Shown: positions 8,653 through 17,469, counted from the first letter of the stretch. The stretch is 64,000 bases of DNA from Duganella sp. 1411 (GCF_017833525.1 NZ_JAFICD010000002.1:620001-684000); one strand, 5' to 3'. Notes: generated by a model not told the origin, from the letters alone. Numbers and translations: made by a program.

Positions 8653-9180
8653 AATCAATATCCATGCTGATGAATGATTTAACGAATGACTATGATTAGT
8701 CAGCGGGGCGCCAGCCGTCATCCCACCGATGATAAAATAACATCGAATTGGAAAATATATAAACAGGTTATCTAAGGCTGCGTTTCCAATTGAATCCGGA
8801 CGCCCTGTGGGACGTATGGAAAATTGGAATATCCCGTCACGAATGCAATCGCGATGGATAGCATTGAGGAGGGGCGCAACCAAGGCTTCGGCGGTCAAAA
8901 CAATATAGCACGGAGTTTTCGTTCATGCCAACATTGTTTAATAATTCAGATTTTAAACACTAATTTCCTATTGTCATTTTTTTGAATGTGCGAGATCGCG
9001 AACGCTGCGGAAAGTCAAGTACGGTATTCTACGTAGCGCAGGCATATAATAAATAATTCATATACCAGATATATGCGGTTAGTGCCAAATTGCTAGTTAG
9101 TTGAAATAATCAGCGGATTGATTGATAAATTGGTCCGGCCAATATTCGAACGTTCTTTTTTTGAAAAGGGATTAATCGCC
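8653..9180. other. Intergenic region between divergent SulP-CA and DUF72 genes
   Basis: This 528-base gap is much richer in A/T than its surroundings, especially 8930-9120. It must hold the promoters for the divergent genes. A TATAAT is present at 9045-9050 without a convincing -35 at the right distance. Inverted segments GAATTGGAAA (about 8744) and TTTCCAATTG (about 8786) flank an A/T stretch before the transporter gene. I see no coding potential with a ribosome-binding site here. Confidence 0.6.
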
Positions 9181-9915
9181 ATGGGTTTGGACACACGTAT
9201 CGGCTGCGCCGGCTGGAGCATCGACCGGCAATCGGCGCCGCGCTTTCCCGGCGACGGCAGCCACTTGCAACGCTATGCGGCAGTATTGACCGCGGCGGAA
9301 ATCAATTCGTCCTTCTACAAGCCGCACCAGGCCACGACTTACGCGCGCTGGGCCGCCAGCGTGCCGGCCGACTTCCGCTTCTCGGTCAAGCTGCCGCGCA
9401 GCATCAGCCACGATCAAAAACTGGTCGACATCGACGAATTGCTGGCGCGCTTCGCGGCCGAGGCCGGCACACTGGGCGACAAACTCGGCTGCGTGCTGGT
9501 GCAGTTGCCGCCGAGCCTGACGCTGCAGCCAGCCGTGGCCGACGATTTTTTTGCCCGCCTGCACGACAGCTTCGACTGCATGCTCGCCTGCGAAGCGCGC
9601 CACGGCAGTTGGTTCAGCGACGAGGCGACCGAGCTGTTGCGGCGACATCGCATCACCCGCGTGATCGCCGATCCGCCGGCCGGCCAGCCCGGAATTTACG
9701 TGCCCACCACCGACCTCGTGTACGCGCGCCTGCACGGCAGCCCCAGAATTTATTACTCGTCTTACGATGAAGCGTACCTGGATCAAGTCGCCGCGTATCT
9801 AAAAGATCGCAGCGGCTGGTGCATCTTCGACAACACCGCCTCGGGCGCCGCACTCCCCAACGCACTCGAATTGTTAGACAAGGTCAGGACCCAAAGCCAA
9901 TCTAAAACCACGTAG
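9181..9915 (+). CDS. DUF72 family protein (YecE-like TIM barrel)
   Basis: A 244-residue DUF72 protein. The N-terminus carries the signature RIGCAGWSI. Later come the family segments EINSSFYKPH, RFSVKLPRSI, GCVLVQLPPSL, CEARHGSW and YARLHGSPRIYYSSYD. The family forms a TIM barrel with a conserved polar pocket and is presumed enzymatic, but no reaction is established. The frame is open from 9118; ATG at 9181 is preferred because AAAAGGGA lies about 9 bases upstream and the conserved domain begins immediately after it. The final codons and the TAG stop (9913-9915) fall inside a copy of the GTAGGGCGGATTA repeat, suggesting that repeat insertion set the present C-terminus. Confidence 0.88.
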   Translation: MGLDTRIGCAGWSIDRQSAPRFPGDGSHLQRYAAVLTAAEINSSFYKPHQATTYARWAASVPADFRFSVKLPRSISHDQKLVDIDELLARFAAEAGTLGDKLGCVLVQLPPSLTLQPAVADDFFARLHDSFDCMLACEARHGSWFSDEATELLRRHRITRVIADPPAGQPGIYVPTTDLVYARLHGSPRIYYSSYDEAYLDQVAAYLKDRSGWCIFDNTASGAALPNALELLDKVRTQSQSKTT

Positions 9916-9943
9916 GGCGGATTAGCGCAGCGTAATCCGCCAT
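9910..9943 (+). repeat. GTAGGGCGGATTA repeat, single arm
   Basis: The sequence ACGTAGGGCGGATTAGCGCA and its continuation GCGTAATCCGCCAT match one arm of the elements at 3008-3100 and 40966-41075. As in those copies, a short GC-rich segment (CCGAACCGTCGGCGGC) follows. The TAG in GTAGGG serves as the stop codon of the DUF72 gene. Confidence 0.82.
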
Positions 9944-9979
9944 CGCCGAACCGTCGGCGGCACCCGAAAAAAAATCCCC

Positions 9980-10013
9980 TTGCCTTTTCAAAACCTAGTG
10001 TTATAGTTCACTA
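9980..10013 (+). promoter_or_regulatory. Predicted promoter and operator of the gntR-ABC operon
   Basis: A -35-like TTGCCT (9980-9985) is followed after 16 bases by TATAGT (10002-10007). The -10 box is framed by an inverted TAGTG (9996-10000) and CACTA (10009-10013). A repressor bound there would block the promoter, as expected for autoregulation by YtrA-type GntR proteins. This is a sequence-based prediction only. Confidence 0.55.
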
Positions 10014-10052
10014 CAACACCACTTCATCAACACACATCAGGGGTACCCATGT

Positions 10053-10424
10053 ATGTCCACGATAGGCTGGAATGACAACGCGCCGATCTACCGGCAGTTG
10101 AAGGACAAGGTCATCGGCATGATGCTCGACGGCCTGCTCAAGCCCGGCGACGCCCTGCCCTCGGTACGGCAGATCGCCGCCGATTATCAACTCAACCCGA
10201 TTACCGTATCGCGCGCCTACCAAGAGCTCGTGGACGAAACCTTAGTCGAAAAAAGAAGGGGATTAGGCATGTACGTCACTGAAGGCGCCCACGACAAACT
10301 GCTGGCCAGCGAACGCGAACGCTTCCTGCGCGAGGAATGGCCGGCCATGCTCGAACGCATCCGCCGCCTCGGCCTGGAGCCGGAATCGCTGCTCAAACCC
10401 GCCGCGGCCGGAGGTGCGGCATGA
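10053..10424 (+). CDS. GntR-family regulator, YtrA subfamily
   Basis: A 123-residue DNA-binding regulator. The winged helix-turn-helix occupies residues about 10-75 with the typical GntR pattern APIYRQLKDKV, LPSVRQIAADYQLNPITVSRAYQEL and the wing GLGMYV. The effector domain is replaced by a short helical tail of about 45 residues. This is the YtrA subfamily layout, whose members repress neighbouring ABC transporter genes. AGGGG lies about 9 bases upstream of the ATG. The stop overlaps the start of the ABC ATPase gene (ATGA at 10421-10424), showing tight translational coupling. A probable operator lies at its promoter. The inducer is unknown; cell-envelope-active compounds induce several known relatives. 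Confidence 0.92.
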   Translation: MSTIGWNDNAPIYRQLKDKVIGMMLDGLLKPGDALPSVRQIAADYQLNPITVSRAYQELVDETLVEKRRGLGMYVTEGAHDKLLASERERFLREEWPAMLERIRRLGLEPESLLKPAAAGGAA

Positions 10425-11278
10425 GCGCCATCATCACCGCGACCAACCTCAGCAAAAAATACGGCCAGCAGGCCGCGCTGAACGGCGCCACCTTCACGGT
10501 CGAAGCAGGCCGCATCGTCGGCCTGATCGGCCCCAACGGCTCGGGCAAGACCACCACGCTCAAGGCCCTGCTGGGCCTGACCCAGTTCGACGGCGAGTTG
10601 TCGGTGCTCGGCATGGACCCGCGCACCCAGCGCGACGCGCTGATGAACGACGTCTGCTTCATCGCCGACGTCGCCATCCTGCCCAAATGGCTCAAGGTCA
10701 AGGACGCGATCGATTTCGTCGAAGGCGTGCATCCGCGTTTCGACCGCAGCAAGGCGGAAAAGTATCTGGCCATCACCAAGCTGAACCCGCAAATGAAGGT
10801 CAAGGCGATGTCCAAGGGCATGGTGGTGCAGCTGCACCTGGCGCTGGTCATGGCCATCGACGCCAAACTGCTGGTGCTCGACGAGCCGACCCTGGGCCTG
10901 GACATCCTGTACCGCAAGCAGTTCTACCAGAATCTGCTGGAGGACTACTTCGACGAAAACAAGACCATCGTCATCACCACGCACCAGATCGAAGAGGTCG
11001 AACACATCCTGACCGATTTGATGTTCATCCAGGACGGCAAGATCTCGCTGGCCGCGACGATGGACGAAGTCGGCGAACGCTTCACCGAGGTGATGGTCGA
11101 GCCGCCGTTCATCGCCGCCGCCAACGCGCTGCAGCCGATGACCCAGCGCACCGTGTTCGGCAAATCCATCATGCTGTTTGACGGCGTATCGCGCGAACAA
11201 CTGGCGACCTTCGGCGAGCTGCGCACCCCGAGCGTGGCCGATCTGTTTGTCGCCACCATGAAAGGAACCTACGCATGA
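10421..11278 (+). CDS. ABC transporter ATP-binding protein
   Basis: A 285-residue ATPase subunit that should power the permease encoded next. The Walker A motif GPNGSGKTT (Lys43) and the Walker B LLVLDEPTLGLD are intact, followed by the switch His in IVITTHQIEEVEH. The signature position reads MSKGMVVQ rather than the classical LSGGQ, as in several YtrB-like ATPases. The gene overlaps both neighbours by ATGA (10421-10424 and 11275-11278), so gntR, ATPase and permease form one operon. The longer open frame upstream (from 10337) lies inside gntR and has no conserved sequence. The substrate is unknown; export or a role in envelope stress is inferred from YtrA-type regulation. Confidence 0.92.
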   Translation: MSAIITATNLSKKYGQQAALNGATFTVEAGRIVGLIGPNGSGKTTTLKALLGLTQFDGELSVLGMDPRTQRDALMNDVCFIADVAILPKWLKVKDAIDFVEGVHPRFDRSKAEKYLAITKLNPQMKVKAMSKGMVVQLHLALVMAIDAKLLVLDEPTLGLDILYRKQFYQNLLEDYFDENKTIVITTHQIEEVEHILTDLMFIQDGKISLAATMDEVGERFTEVMVEPPFIAAANALQPMTQRTVFGKSIMLFDGVSREQLATFGELRTPSVADLFVATMKGTYA

Positions 11279-12228
11279 AAACCATGAAATGGCTGATCAA
11301 GCGCGAAATGTGGGAACACAAGGGCATGCTGGTGTGGGCGCCGGCGGTCATCGCCACGCTGGTCGCGGTGATGGCGCTGGTTGCGGCCACGCTCGACAAA
11401 AACATCAGCGTCAACGGCGACGGTTCGCCGTCGCAAATTTTGTCGATCACGCTGGAGGGCAAGGTGCGCACGCAGGTGGTCGAAACGATGGCGCAGGCGT
11501 ACATGGCCTCGTCCGCGCCGGTGCTGATGGTGCTCGGCGTGCTGGTGTTCTTCTACTGCCTCGGCGCGCTGCACGACGAGCGCCGCGACCGCAGCCTGCT
11601 GTTCTGGAAATCGCTGCCGGTGTCGGACTCGATGACGGTGCTGTCGAAGGTCTTGCTGGCCGCCGTCGTGGCGCCGCTGATCACGCTGGGCATCGGCTTC
11701 GTGGTATCGCTGGTGGTGCTGCTGATCGGCGCCTTCCTGTTGCTAACGCACGGCACCAACGTGTTCGGCGAACTGTTCATCACGCCGGACCTGTACCTGA
11801 CGCCGCTGTGGATGCTCGGCCTGCTGCCCTTGTACGTGCTGTGGGCGTTGCCGACGGTGGGCTGGTTGCTGATGGTGTCGAGCATGGCGCGCTCCAAGGT
11901 GTTCCTGTGGGCGGTCGGCACGCCGCTGGCGACGGCGCTGCTGTTGCTGTGGGCGGACAAGGCCATGCATCTCGGCATCAACTCGGCCTGGTTCGTCAGC
12001 AAGATCGTCAGCCGTTTGTTGCTCAGCGTGGTGCCCGGAGCGTGGCTGGTGTTTGACGAAGCCCACCTCGCGATGGAGCACGTTCCGCACCGCTTGCCGG
12101 TGCCGCAAACGATCTTCGGCGAATCCTGGTCGACGCTGGGCAACGCCAACGTCTGGATAGGCGCGGCCGCCGGCGCCGCCATGATCGCGGTGGCCATCTG
12201 GATGCGCCGCCGCCGCGAAGAAGGCTGA
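11275..12228 (+). CDS. ABC transporter permease
   Basis: A 317-residue integral membrane protein with about six helices (near residues 20-40, 85-105, 130-165, 185-210, 220-240 and 285-305). A large extracytoplasmic loop follows the first helix, the usual ABC-2-type plan. It carries the segment LHDERRDRSLLFWKSLPVSD, a cytoplasmic coupling region seen in many ABC-2 permeases linked to YtrA-type regulators. The start overlaps the ATPase stop (ATGA). It probably dimerises with two copies of the ATPase to form an exporter. The substrate cannot be deduced. The gene ends just before a palindromic repeat at 12236-12331. Confidence 0.88.
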   Translation: MKTMKWLIKREMWEHKGMLVWAPAVIATLVAVMALVAATLDKNISVNGDGSPSQILSITLEGKVRTQVVETMAQAYMASSAPVLMVLGVLVFFYCLGALHDERRDRSLLFWKSLPVSDSMTVLSKVLLAAVVAPLITLGIGFVVSLVVLLIGAFLLLTHGTNVFGELFITPDLYLTPLWMLGLLPLYVLWALPTVGWLLMVSSMARSKVFLWAVGTPLATALLLLWADKAMHLGINSAWFVSKIVSRLLLSVVPGAWLVFDEAHLAMEHVPHRLPVPQTIFGESWSTLGNANVWIGAAAGAAMIAVAIWMRRRREEG

Positions 12229-12235
12229 CCACTCG

Positions 12236-12331
12236 GGGGTCAAGTCTAATATCTCTACACGGGCTGGACTGTGACTGGGCCTGCCAAGCGCCATACAGCC
12301 GAGTTCATGTAGCAATGTTAGACTTGACCCC
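12236..12331. repeat. Dispersed palindromic repeat, GGGGTC family
   Basis: A 96-base imperfect inverted repeat starts GGGGTCAAGTCTAATATC and ends with its complement GACTTGACCCC. The arms, about 38 bases each, have mismatches (CTCTACACGGGC against GCTACATGAACTCGGC). It lies between the convergent permease and yceH genes. A related 83-base element is at 25265-25347. The form resembles REP/RAYT-type elements, though no transposase is present here. Confidence 0.8.
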
Positions 12332-12339
12332 GTAGTTGA

Positions 12340-13014
12340 TTACTCGAACTGTTTGCGGAATTCGGCAAATTGCGCGCTGAGGTCGTCGAAGTCGCGCCGC
12401 AGTTGCTGCACCTCCTGCTCCAGCGCGGCGACCCGGCCGCCCGACGAGGCCGAAGTGACCGCGCCGCCCAGGCCAGCCGCGGTTTCTTCCCGCGCCAGCG
12501 CCTCTTCGCCACCCAGCAATTGGCCGTAGCGCGGCTCCTTGGTGCCCGGCGCCAGCGCCAGCTTCGAGACCAGCGGCGGGTATTTGTCGATCAGGAACTG
12601 CAGCGCCTGCTCGACGTCGGCCACGGATTTGAAGTCGTGCAGCCGTCCCGTGCGGGTGCGGATCTCGCCCGCCGTCTGCAGCCCGCGCAGCATCAGGATC
12701 GTCAGCACCGCCAGCTTGTCCTGCTCCAGCGACCATTTGATGCGCATCCGGTGCTCGTACTTGGTAACCCGCGCGCCCGCCTGCGTGATGCCGTTGACGT
12801 ATTTGCGCTGCATCAGCCGCTGCAAGACGTCGGCCACCGTTTCCTCCGAGATCGACATCACCGGGTCGCGGCTCGACAGTTGATTGCAGCCGTTGACCAG
12901 CGCGTTCAAGGACAGCGGGTAGTTGTCCGGCGTCAGCGCTTCTTTTTCGGCCAGCACGGCCAACACGCGGATTTCAAACGGGTCCAGTACTTCTGCGCCT
13001 GCGGGTGATTCCAT
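12340..13014 (-). CDS. yceH: YceH family (DUF480) protein
   Basis: A 224-residue protein of the DUF480 family, built from two tandem winged-helix domains. It begins MESPAGAEVLDPFEIRVLAVLAEKEALTPDNYPLS, containing the family signature LAEKE...TPD.YPLSLN, then NQLSSRDPVM and the second winged helix LMLRGLQTAGEIRTR. The C-terminal about 35 residues form a predicted coiled coil (ALEQEVQQLRRDFDDL). The biological role is unknown; a DNA- or RNA-binding regulator is plausible. Two in-frame ATGs are available: AAGGA is 8 bases from 13014 but only 2 from 13020, favouring the shorter form. It lies 11 bases downstream of cysE on the same strand. Confidence 0.9.
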   Translation of the reverse strand: MESPAGAEVLDPFEIRVLAVLAEKEALTPDNYPLSLNALVNGCNQLSSRDPVMSISEETVADVLQRLMQRKYVNGITQAGARVTKYEHRMRIKWSLEQDKLAVLTILMLRGLQTAGEIRTRTGRLHDFKSVADVEQALQFLIDKYPPLVSKLALAPGTKEPRYGQLLGGEEALAREETAAGLGGAVTSASSGGRVAALEQEVQQLRRDFDDLSAQFAEFRKQFE

Positions 13015-13025
13015 GTCCATGATCC

Positions 13026-13772
13026 TTATTCGACGAGCTTGTTTAATTGGTCGGAATTCAATTTATCACATTCGGCTACTCCCTGACAGGGCAGGCCCGC
13101 CGCCTTCAGCACCGCCAGGATGCGCTCGATCTGCTCTTCCTGTTTGACGGCGTGGTTGATCAGGCCGTGCAGCGCCTTCGACAGCGGGTCGTCGCCGTTC
13201 GGCGTGACGCCGTAGGCCGCGAACAAGTGCGCGGTGGCGCCGAGCGGCGCGGCCGCGTCCTTGCGCACGATGTGGGCCGGGTTGCCGACCGCCGTCGCGC
13301 CCGCCGGCACCGGCTTGAGCAGCACCGCGTTCGAGCCGACCTTGGCGTATTCACCCACGGTGAAGCCGCCCAGCACCTTGGCGCCGGCGCCGACGATGAC
13401 GCCGCGCTCCAAGGTCGGGTGGCGCTTGCTGCCGGCGTGCAGCGAGGTGCCGCCCAGGGTCACGCCCTGGTAGATGGTGCAGTCGTCCCCCACTTCGGCC
13501 GTCTCGCCGATGACCACGCCGAAGCCGTGGTCGATGAAGACGCGCCGGCCGATCGTCGCGCCCGGGTGGATTTCGATGCCGGTGACGATGCGCGCCAGGT
13601 AGGCGATGAAGCGCCCCGGCCACTTGAGGCCGTGCCGCCAGCACCAGCTGGCCCAGCGGTGCATGACGATGGCCTGCAGGCCGGGGTAGCAGGTCAACAC
13701 CTCCCAGGCGTTGCGGGCGGCGGGGTCGCGTTCGATGATACTGTTGATGTCTTGTCGCAGGTGGTGGAACAT
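13026..13772 (-). CDS. cysE: Serine O-acetyltransferase
   Basis: CysE transfers acetyl from acetyl-CoA to L-serine, giving O-acetylserine for cysteine synthesis. The 248-residue protein has an N-terminal helical region (FHHLRQDINSIIERDPAARN) and the left-handed beta-helix of hexapeptide repeats from about residue 60 (IHPGATIGRRVFIDHG, VIVGAGAKVLGGFTV, KVGSNAVL). The active-site His-Asp pair lies in FIDHGFGVVIGE. The C-terminal extension with PCQGVAECDKL may contribute to feedback inhibition, as in other CysE tails. ATG at 13772 was chosen because codons upstream only offer a TTG. It is followed by yceH after an 11-base gap. Confidence is high. Confidence 0.95.
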   Translation of the reverse strand: MFHHLRQDINSIIERDPAARNAWEVLTCYPGLQAIVMHRWASWCWRHGLKWPGRFIAYLARIVTGIEIHPGATIGRRVFIDHGFGVVIGETAEVGDDCTIYQGVTLGGTSLHAGSKRHPTLERGVIVGAGAKVLGGFTVGEYAKVGSNAVLLKPVPAGATAVGNPAHIVRKDAAAPLGATAHLFAAYGVTPNGDDPLSKALHGLINHAVKQEEQIERILAVLKAAGLPCQGVAECDKLNSDQLNKLVE

Positions 13773-13916
13773 AGTTGTGCAGAATGACAACCGAAAAGCC
13801 CATGTTAGCGCATCCGGTCGGAGGTTGCTAAGAAGCGGCAGACTTGGAGGGGGCGGGAGGAAAAACCCGGCGACCCTCGAAGCGGGCCGCCGGAACTGCT
13901 TTGCCGGGAACGCTGT

Positions 13917-14660
13917 TTAAGCTTCCTTGGCAAGGCGCTGGCGGCGCGCCTCGTACAGACAGACGCCGGAGGCGACCGAGACGTTCAAGCTCTCGACCGA
14001 GCCGAACATCGGGATGCTGACCAGCATGTCGCAGGTCTCGCGCGTCAGGCGGCGCATGCCCTCGCCTTCCGACCCCATGACCAGCGCGGTCGGGCCGGTA
14101 AAGTCGGCTTCGTACAGGCCTTTTTCGCCGTCGTCGGAGGTGCCGATCAGCCAGATGTCGCGGTCCTTCAAGTCGCGCAAGGTGCGCGCCAGGTTGGTGA
14201 CGGTGATGTACGGCACGGTCTCGGCCGCGCCGCTGGCGACCTTGGCGGCGGTGGCGTTCAGGCCCACGGCGCGGTCCTTCGGCACGATCACCGCGTGCGC
14301 GCCGACGCCGTCGGCCACGCGCAGGCAGGCGCCCAGGTTGTGCGGATCGGTGATGCCGTCGAGCACCAGCAACAGCGGCGGGCCTTCGATGGCGTCGAGC
14401 AGTTCATCGAGGTTGCGCGCCAGCGCCAGCTGCGAGGCGAAGGCGATCACGCCCTGGTGGCGGCGGGTACCGACGATCTTGTCGAGCCGCGCCGAGTCGA
14501 CCGGCATGACGCGCACACCGGCCGCCTTGGCGTTGGCGACCAGATCCTTCATGCGGCGGTCGTCGCGCGTGGCGTCGATGAAAATCTCTTCCACGGATGA
14601 GGCCTCATGACGCAAACGCGAGGTCACCGCATGGAAACCAAAAATCATTTTGTTCTTCAT
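13917..14660 (-). CDS. rlmB: 23S rRNA (guanosine-2'-O-)-methyltransferase RlmB
   Basis: RlmB methylates the ribose of G2251 in 23S rRNA (E. coli numbering) using S-adenosylmethionine. The 247-residue SPOUT enzyme has the N-terminal substrate-binding domain ([30 protein letters not shown]). The trefoil-knot catalytic domain follows, with motif 1 [21 protein letters not shown], motif 2 [13 protein letters not shown] and motif 3 [22 protein letters not shown]. All key residues, including the Arg and Asn of motif 1 and the Glu of GSEGEG, are present. It starts 3 bases after the stop of rnr, a conserved rnr-rlmB operon seen in many proteobacteria. Confidence 0.96.
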   Translation of the reverse strand: MKNKMIFGFHAVTSRLRHEASSVEEIFIDATRDDRRMKDLVANAKAAGVRVMPVDSARLDKIVGTRRHQGVIAFASQLALARNLDELLDAIEGPPLLLVLDGITDPHNLGACLRVADGVGAHAVIVPKDRAVGLNATAAKVASGAAETVPYITVTNLARTLRDLKDRDIWLIGTSDDGEKGLYEADFTGPTALVMGSEGEGMRRLTRETCDMLVSIPMFGSVESLNVSVASGVCLYEARRQRLAKEA

Positions 14661-14663
14661 TAT

Positions 14664-17126
14664 TTATCGCTTCTTCTTACTTTTTGAGGCAGGCTGCGCT
14701 GCTCGGGGTGCTACCGCGGCACCCGCCGCGGCATTGGTTTTGCCGCGTCCGCCCCGCGAGCGCGACGCCGGCTTGGCGGCCGGCGCCGACGGCGCGGTGG
14801 TTTTCACCTCGTGGCGCTGCGACGTCGTCGGACCGGGCTTGATGTTGCCCTTGCGGTCCTTGTCCTTGGACGGCTTGTCCGGACGTGGCGGCGGCGCGTC
14901 GGCGCCGGCCAGGCGCAGATCGATCTTGCGCGATTCCAGATCGACGCGCACGACTTGCACGTCGACCCGGTCGGTCAGCTGGAAACGCTTGCCGCTGCGC
15001 TCGCCGCGCAGCTCGTGGCGGGCGTCGTCGTACTGGAAGTAGTCGGCGCCGAGGTCGGTGATGTGCACCATGCCCTCGACGAACAACTGGTCCAGCTGGA
15101 CGAAGATGCCGAAGCTGGTCACGCCGGTGATGATGCCGGTGAATTCCTCGCCCAGCTTGTCCTGCATGAAGTAGCACTTCAACCACGCTTCGACGTCGCG
15201 CGAGGCTTCGTCGGCGCGGCGCTCGTTGGCCGAGCAGTGCACGCCGAGCGCGTCCCACACGGTCAGGTCGCCGGCGGCTTTTTTCTCTTTGCCGTCGGCC
15301 TTGTCCTTGGCCTGCTGCTTGCGCGTGGCGTTCGAGACGTTCGTGTTGAGCACGCTGGTCGAGGCCACTTTCGGCTCGTATTTCTTACCGAGCAGGATGG
15401 CCTTGATGGCGCGGTGCGTCAGCAAGTCCGGATAGCGGCGGATCGGGCTGGTGAAGTGGGCGTAGGCCTCGTACGCCAGGCCGAAGTGGCCGATGTTGTC
15501 GGGCGAGTACACCGCCTGCTGCATCGAGCGCAGCAGCATGGTTTGCAGCAGCGCGGCGTCCGGACGCTCCTTGACCTGGCGCATCAGCTCGGCGTAATCG
15601 CCGGCGGTCGGCTTGTCGCCGCCGTTCAAGCTCAGGTTGACCTGCTTGAGGAAGGTGCGCACCTGCTTGAGCTTTTCGGCCGTCGGGCTGGCGTGGATGC
15701 GGTAGGTGCCGGGATGCTTGTGGCGGATCAGCAGGTCGGCCGCGCAGACGTTGGCGGTCAACATGCACTCCTCGATCAGCTTGTGCGCCTCGTTGCGGGT
15801 GCGCGGGATGATCTTTTCGATCTTGCCCGACGGGTTGCAGACGATGTAGGTCTCGGTGGTCTCGAAGTCGATCGCGCCGCGTTCGCTGCGCGCCTTGAGC
15901 AAGGCCTGGTAGACGTCGTACAGGTTCAGCAGGTGCGGCACGATGCCCGGGCGGCGCGCCGCCTCCGGTCCCTTGGTGTTGCCGAGGATGTCGGCCACTT
16001 CGGTGTAGGTCAGGCGCGCGGCCGAGTGGATCACGGCCGGATAGAACTGGTAGGCCTTGATCTCGCCCTTGGCGGTGATGACGGCGTCGCACACCAGCGT
16101 CAAGCGGTCGACCGCCGGGTTCAGCGAGCACAGGCCGTTGGACAGTTTTTCCGGCAGCATCGGAATCACGCGGCGCGGGAAGTAGACCGAGGTGCTGCGT
16201 TCGAGCGCGTCGGTGTCGAGCGCGTCGTTCGGCTTGACGTAGTGGCTGACGTCGGCGATGGCGACGATCAGGCGGAACGCGTTGCTGCGGCCGACCTTGA
16301 CCGGTTCGCAGTAGACCGCGTCGTCGAAGTCGCGCGCGTCCTCGCCGTCGATGGTCACCAGCGGGATGTCGCGCAGGTCGACGCGGTCGGCCAGGTCGAT
16401 CTCGCGCACCACGTCGGGCAGCTTGTTGGCTTGCTTGAGCGCGGCGTCGGAGAACACGTGCGGCACGCCGAACTTGCGCACGGCGATTTCGATCTCCATG
16501 CCCGGATCGTCGAGCGATCCCAGCACTTCAACGATCTTGCCGACCGGCTGCTTGAAGCGCATCGGCTGCTCGGTCAGCTCGACGCTGACCACCTGTCCCG
16601 ATTTGGCCTTGCCGATCGAGCCTTCGATCAACACGTCCTGGGCGATGCGCTGGTCTTCCGGCGCGACGATCCAGGTGCCGTTCTCGTTGAGCAGGCGGCC
16701 GATGATGTGGGTGTTGGCGCGCTGGACGACTTCGACGATGGTGCCTTCCGGCCGGCCGCGGCGGTCGACGCCGATGACCTTGGCCAGCACGCGGTCGCCG
16801 TGCAGCACTTTCTGCATTTCCTTTTCGGGCAGGAACAGGTCTTCGCCCGGCTCGTCCGGGATGACGAAGCCGAAGCCGTCGCGGTGGCTGCTGACGCGGC
16901 CGGCAACGAAGCCGGTGTCGGTGGCGAGCGAAAAGTGACCGCTGTCGTCGGCGACGATCTGGCCGTCGCGCTGCATGGCGTTGAGCCGGCGCGACAGCAC
17001 CGCTTGTGCGTCTTGCGCGACTTTCAGCGACTTCGCCACTGCGAGCAGGTCAAGCGGCGCCTTGGCGCTGCGGAAGATGCCGAGAATTTCCTCCCGGCTG
17101 GGAATGGTGTGGGTAGTTTGGTTCAA
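14664..17126 (-). CDS. rnr: Ribonuclease R
   Basis: RNase R is a processive 3'-to-5' exoribonuclease able to unwind structured RNA; it takes part in mRNA and rRNA decay. The 820-residue protein has the expected order: an N-terminal helix-turn-helix/cold-shock region (residues 1 to about 230), the RNB catalytic domain with GEDARDFDDAVYCE, whose Asp cluster binds magnesium, FTSPIRRYPDLLTHR later in RNB, an S1 domain (GEEFTGIITGVTSFGIFVQL) near residue 650, and a basic, Ala/Pro/Lys-rich low-complexity tail ending KSKKKR. It is the first gene of the rnr-rlmB pair. Long open frames on the opposite strand here are shadows caused by high GC. Confidence 0.97.
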   Translation of the reverse strand: MNQTTHTIPSREEILGIFRSAKAPLDLLAVAKSLKVAQDAQAVLSRRLNAMQRDGQIVADDSGHFSLATDTGFVAGRVSSHRDGFGFVIPDEPGEDLFLPEKEMQKVLHGDRVLAKVIGVDRRGRPEGTIVEVVQRANTHIIGRLLNENGTWIVAPEDQRIAQDVLIEGSIGKAKSGQVVSVELTEQPMRFKQPVGKIVEVLGSLDDPGMEIEIAVRKFGVPHVFSDAALKQANKLPDVVREIDLADRVDLRDIPLVTIDGEDARDFDDAVYCEPVKVGRSNAFRLIVAIADVSHYVKPNDALDTDALERSTSVYFPRRVIPMLPEKLSNGLCSLNPAVDRLTLVCDAVITAKGEIKAYQFYPAVIHSAARLTYTEVADILGNTKGPEAARRPGIVPHLLNLYDVYQALLKARSERGAIDFETTETYIVCNPSGKIEKIIPRTRNEAHKLIEECMLTANVCAADLLIRHKHPGTYRIHASPTAEKLKQVRTFLKQVNLSLNGGDKPTAGDYAELMRQVKERPDAALLQTMLLRSMQQAVYSPDNIGHFGLAYEAYAHFTSPIRRYPDLLTHRAIKAILLGKKYEPKVASTSVLNTNVSNATRKQQAKDKADGKEKKAAGDLTVWDALGVHCSANERRADEASRDVEAWLKCYFMQDKLGEEFTGIITGVTSFGIFVQLDQLFVEGMVHITDLGADYFQYDDARHELRGERSGKRFQLTDRVDVQVVRVDLESRKIDLRLAGADAPPPRPDKPSKDKDRKGNIKPGPTTSQRHEVKTTAPSAPAAKPASRSRGGRGKTNAAAGAAVAPRAAQPASKSKKKR

Positions 17127-17295
17127 AAGTATTTCTGTAGTTGTTATTGACAGTGTTCAGAGGAAATCCGGCCTGGCAAAATCGTCGGGTGCATATATAT
17201 GACACGACGACAGGCGTAGTGTACTTGGAAACGCCCTGATTGACTAATTCCGGCGTCCGCTACCGGATTTTTCCGACAGATTCCGAATTTGGTGT

Positions 17296-17323
17296 TTGAC
17301 ATCGCGCAGGATTGCTCTATAAT
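17296..17323 (+). promoter_or_regulatory. Strong sigma-70-type promoter before tRNA-Leu copy 1
   Basis: A perfect TTGACA (17296-17301) is followed after 16 bases by a perfect TATAAT (17318-17323). It would read rightward into the first tRNA-Leu gene at 17470, giving a leader of about 140 bases. A second TATAAT at 17438-17443, nearer the tRNA, lacks a good -35. Confidence 0.75.
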
Positions 17324-17469
17324 CTTGGTCTCTCGCAGCGACAATGTTGAAAAACAGCGACGAAGCGGGAATTGTTAGACCGGGTTGATGCGCAGTATGG
17401 AACGAAAGTTCATCTGGCGCGAAACTCACCCTGTCGCTATAATAGCATTTGTTGTTCAGCAGTATCAGT

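Noticed and set aside
9045..9050. TATAAT as promoter of the DUF72 gene
   Set aside because: No acceptable -35 lies 16-18 bases upstream, so it was only mentioned in the intergenic entry.
14811..17150. Long plus-strand open frame of 779 codons
   Set aside because: Antisense shadow of rnr with low-complexity composition and no ribosome-binding site.
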